From Roseilinea sp034431495 (GTDB lineage: Bacteria; Chloroflexota; Anaerolineae; J036; Brachytrichaceae): 24,114 nucleotides of DNA. Below are positions 22,701 to 24,114 of the stretch, in pieces. The stretch lies in the NCBI GenBank assembly GCA_034431495.1, contig DAOUDB010000325.1, positions 1 through 24,114 on the forward strand, in the 5' to 3' direction. How positions within the stretch are numbered: position 1 is the first letter of the stretch; every line of letters starts with the position of its first letter. A program made the translations under genes and the position numbers. A model generated the notes under the pieces. The model saw only the letters and a list, made by a program, of their open reading frames with translations. It was not told the origin of the DNA and did not search any database.

Positions 22701-24114
22701 TCACCCACACAAAGCGGCTGGACTGGGCGACGCGGCCGGCTTCATCCACGCCGCGCGCCACGATGCGATACGCGCCGGCCTCTGGGGCCGTCCACGTCAC
22801 CTGCGCCTCGCCGCGCGCGTTCGCCACGACCTGCGTGCGCGTAATCAACGTGTCGATGGTCTCGTAACGCCACTCGCCACTTGCTTCGTCATAGGTGTTC
22901 TTCCATTCGCGGCGATAGAACAGCGCCTCGAACGCCGTGTTGGGCAGCACTGCGCCCTGCCAGTTCACGGCCACAAAATCCGTCGTGATCGGCTCGGTGG
23001 CGCGGACAACGTACTGCGACGGCGCGATGCCGAGATAGAAGCTGGCCGGATGCACAACCACACTGCTACGCCCGGCGATGACTTGATTGTCCGCGCCGGT
23101 GACATTCGCCTCGATGCTGAGCGAGACCGGGCCGCTGATGAACTGGCCGGCGGAGTCGCGCATCTCGGTGGTGATGGGCAATGAGATAATCAACTCGCCG
23201 CGCTCGTTCGTCTCTCCCGCGCCGATAAACACCGTCGCCGGCGGCGGACGATTGGCATGCCAGTACCAACAGTCGTAGCAGATCCACGGATTGTCGTAAT
23301 CGCTGAAGGTGTATTGGTCGAGCTGGGGCGGGTCAAAGGTGAACCCGCTGGCGGTGACATTCCACTGCACAGGCCGGCCGCGCAGCGCCCCGCCGGACAG
23401 GTACTGCGCTGAAATCGTAGCGGTCAGGGTGGTATTGCGCGCGATCTCGCTGGCGGCCGGCTGCACAACGACTTCGTACTCCGGCGGGCGATAGTTCGAC
23501 ACGGTGAAGTTGGCGTAGCCGGTTCCAGAGCCGTCCACTTCCGCCATGATGGTGTACGCGCCAAGCGAAGCGCCCTCTGCCAGATCGAGCGTGAGGTCAA
23601 ACGCGCCGTACTCGTCCAGCCGGCGCAACTGGTCATAGACGAGCTGGCCGGTCCAGTCTGTCACGCGCACGCGCACCTGCGCGCCGGCAGGCAACAGGGT
23701 ATAGGCCACATCGTCTTCATAACGCACGACGCCGCGCGCGTAGACCTGCTGGCCAGGCCGGTAAATGGCGCGATCGGTGTAGATGTGCGCGCGCACTGGT
23801 CTGACGCCGGCGCCTGAGTACGAGACTGACTGACCCCAGACCACGTCGAAGTCGTAGCTGTTCACACCGCTCGACCACGCGCTCGACGCAGCCGCGAAGC
23901 GCTGATCTGCCACCACGAACACGTTGCCGTAATACGTGTCGGCCAGCGGCTCCGTCTTGATCATCGCCGCGCCGTCGGGGCCGGTGACGCCGCTGCCCAC
24001 ATCGATCACTTCCCACTTCTGGCCATACTGCGAGCGATACACACGCAGCGGCAGCTCGGCCACCGGCTGGCCGGTCTTCATGTCGGTCGCCCACGCCAGC
24101 ACGCCGGCCGGCTC
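19783..24114 (-). CDS. alpha-2-macroglobulin family protein, 5' end outside the window
   Basis: More than 1440 residues of a bacterial alpha-2-macroglobulin-like protein; the frame is open to the right edge, so the signal peptide and first domains are missing. Seen in order: macroglobulin beta domains, including the MG2-like YTDRAIYRPGQQVYARGVV; a low-complexity bait-like stretch (GGDRGGGEAEAMPAMAPAP); the A2M hallmark FADTGFWAPAVTTDGTGRA and PDNLTTWVLRAVGVD; then a helical terpenoid-cyclase-like complement domain (LQNSDGGWSWWQ, TRSTAIVLSALA, ENAWSLIALTDWM). The thioester motif CxEQ is absent: the equivalent site reads YDYDSADAIVSRFLP. Near the C terminus is a run WFWWWWYWY. Such proteins trap proteases or act in cell-envelope defence with penicillin-binding protein 1C; a thioester-less form would act without covalent capture. 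No pbpC is in the window. Confidence 0.9.
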   Translation of the reverse strand, partial: EPAGVLAWATDMKTGQPVAELPLRVYRSQYGQKWEVIDVGSGVTGPDGAAMIKTEPLADTYYGNVFVVADQRFAAASSAWSSGVNSYDFDVVWGQSVSYSGAGVRPVRAHIYTDRAIYRPGQQVYARGVVRYEDDVAYTLLPAGAQVRVRVTDWTGQLVYDQLRRLDEYGAFDLTLDLAEGASLGAYTIMAEVDGSGTGYANFTVSNYRPPEYEVVVQPAASEIARNTTLTATISAQYLSGGALRGRPVQWNVTASGFTFDPPQLDQYTFSDYDNPWICYDCWYWHANRPPPATVFIGAGETNERGELIISLPITTEMRDSAGQFISGPVSLSIEANVTGADNQVIAGRSSVVVHPASFYLGIAPSQYVVRATEPITTDFVAVNWQGAVLPNTAFEALFYRREWKNTYDEASGEWRYETIDTLITRTQVVANARGEAQVTWTAPEAGAYRIVARGVDEAGRVAQSSRFVWVTGSESVSWMRENNDRINLIADRNTYAPGDTARILIPSPFEGEHYALVTVERGHILKHEVIRVAGSSQVYELPMPAQYAPNVYVSVVLFKGMADSSTNADFKVGYLNLRVETTQQTFSVTLTPDRRLVQPGEDVTYTLQVLDSAGRPVAGQFSLDLVDKGILNLMPRQANAIVEAFYGPRGLSVQTASGLIVSANRMTEQQIDQLLRMGFGIGGDRGGGEAEAMPAMAPAPMATETVEKAAAQADESGAQQTSGPAIRQNFADTGFWAPAVTTDGTGRATVRVTLPDNLTTWVLRAVGVDLQTRVGEGTTDVVATKPLLIRPVTPRFLTVGDEIELGAVINNNTDTPQTAQVLLTAAGISLTTPAGQSVTIPAQGEVTVYWRAVAGDAPQADLVFSVQNDQYSDASRPRLSTAPGGGLKINRYSAPEVVGTAGELAQAGSRTEVIALPPALDTTQGELTVRLDPSLAAAMQAGLDYLENYDYDSADAIVSRFLPNVLTYRALVDLGIENAGLKVKLDALVREALDKLYALQNSDGGWSWWQRETSSPYVTSYVVFGLIRAQEAGFDIRQAALERGLSYVQANLAETARLRHYYEFNRQSFLLYVLGEGGRYSAVRVDELYADRDKLGIYAQALLALTIGRQNAQDVRLKTLFADLNGKVIQSATGAHWEEQFVDWWAMNTDTRSTAIVLSALAQFDPNNALAPNVVRWLMASRVDGVWRTTQENAWSLIALTDWMRATGELKGDYEFAALLNNQSVAQGRASAATITETTRITVPIADLLRDTGNRLTVGRGDGQGRLYYTAHLRAYLPVPTLPAVDRGIQVLRRYTLASCADGPQCPDVTTAKVGDVIRVELTLIAPNNLYYVQLTDMLPAGAEVIDTGLATTSQLAQGPALSRGGNRPWFWWWWYWYSRSELRDDRVVLFADFLSKGSYEYSYTMRVTSAGAFNVIPAFANQQYFPEVFGRSEGRLLTITR

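Overview
The window looks like a piece of a high-GC, free-living bacterial chromosome, most likely from a member of the Chloroflexota (Anaerolineae-like). This is inferred from gene content and style: an archaeal-type MetK, DUF4190 and DUF4230 proteins, a secreted C39-like/golvesin-like/PA14 mosaic protein ending in a YIPIIMRD-type tail, a bacterial alpha-2-macroglobulin, and heptameric repeats between genes. There are no phage, transposon, CRISPR, rRNA or tRNA genes that I can support. Most genes are intact and closely spaced.

Layout, left to right. The first 47 bases are the start of a leftward gene cut by the window edge. Then come a DinG-family helicase with an N-terminal exonuclease domain (+), glgC (+), a methylmalonyl-CoA epimerase-like VOC protein (+) and a small membrane protein (+). 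A leftward sigma factor with a 4-base-overlapping small membrane protein follows. A rightward group holds a GT2 glycosyltransferase, a large secreted protein and a DUF4190 protein closed by a clear terminator. A leftward operon reads metK, phosphoribosyltransferase, class III aminotransferase; its leader carries a SAM-I riboswitch with its own terminator. Divergent from it is a chelatase AAA+/VWA gene, then a glutaredoxin-like protein and a DUF4230 protein (+), a polytopic GT-C/DUF2142-like protein (-), a methyltransferase (+), and an alpha-2-macroglobulin-like protein (-) that runs off the right edge.

Three things stand out. (1) The chelatase gene is split into two frames joined by what looks like a complete dnaX-style -1 programmed frameshift cassette: an SD-like AGGA, the heptamer A_AAA_AAA, a 5-nt spacer and a 14-bp stem holding the zero-frame stop. 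It would make a 370-aa ATPase and a 691-aa ATPase-VWA fusion from one gene. (2) A SAM-I riboswitch, extended -10 promoter and intrinsic terminator precede an archaeal-type methionine adenosyltransferase operon. (3) Six loci carry runs of 7-bp repeats from three sequence families. Five lie exactly between genes, and one lies in frame inside the chelatase linker.

Promoters can be read at several genes as TANNNT hexamers 7 to 15 nt before the start codon with no Shine-Dalgarno sequence, suggesting leaderless or near-leaderless mRNAs. Other genes (glgC, the DUF4190 gene) have ordinary Shine-Dalgarno sites. Nearly all other long open frames are GC-rich shadows of these genes.
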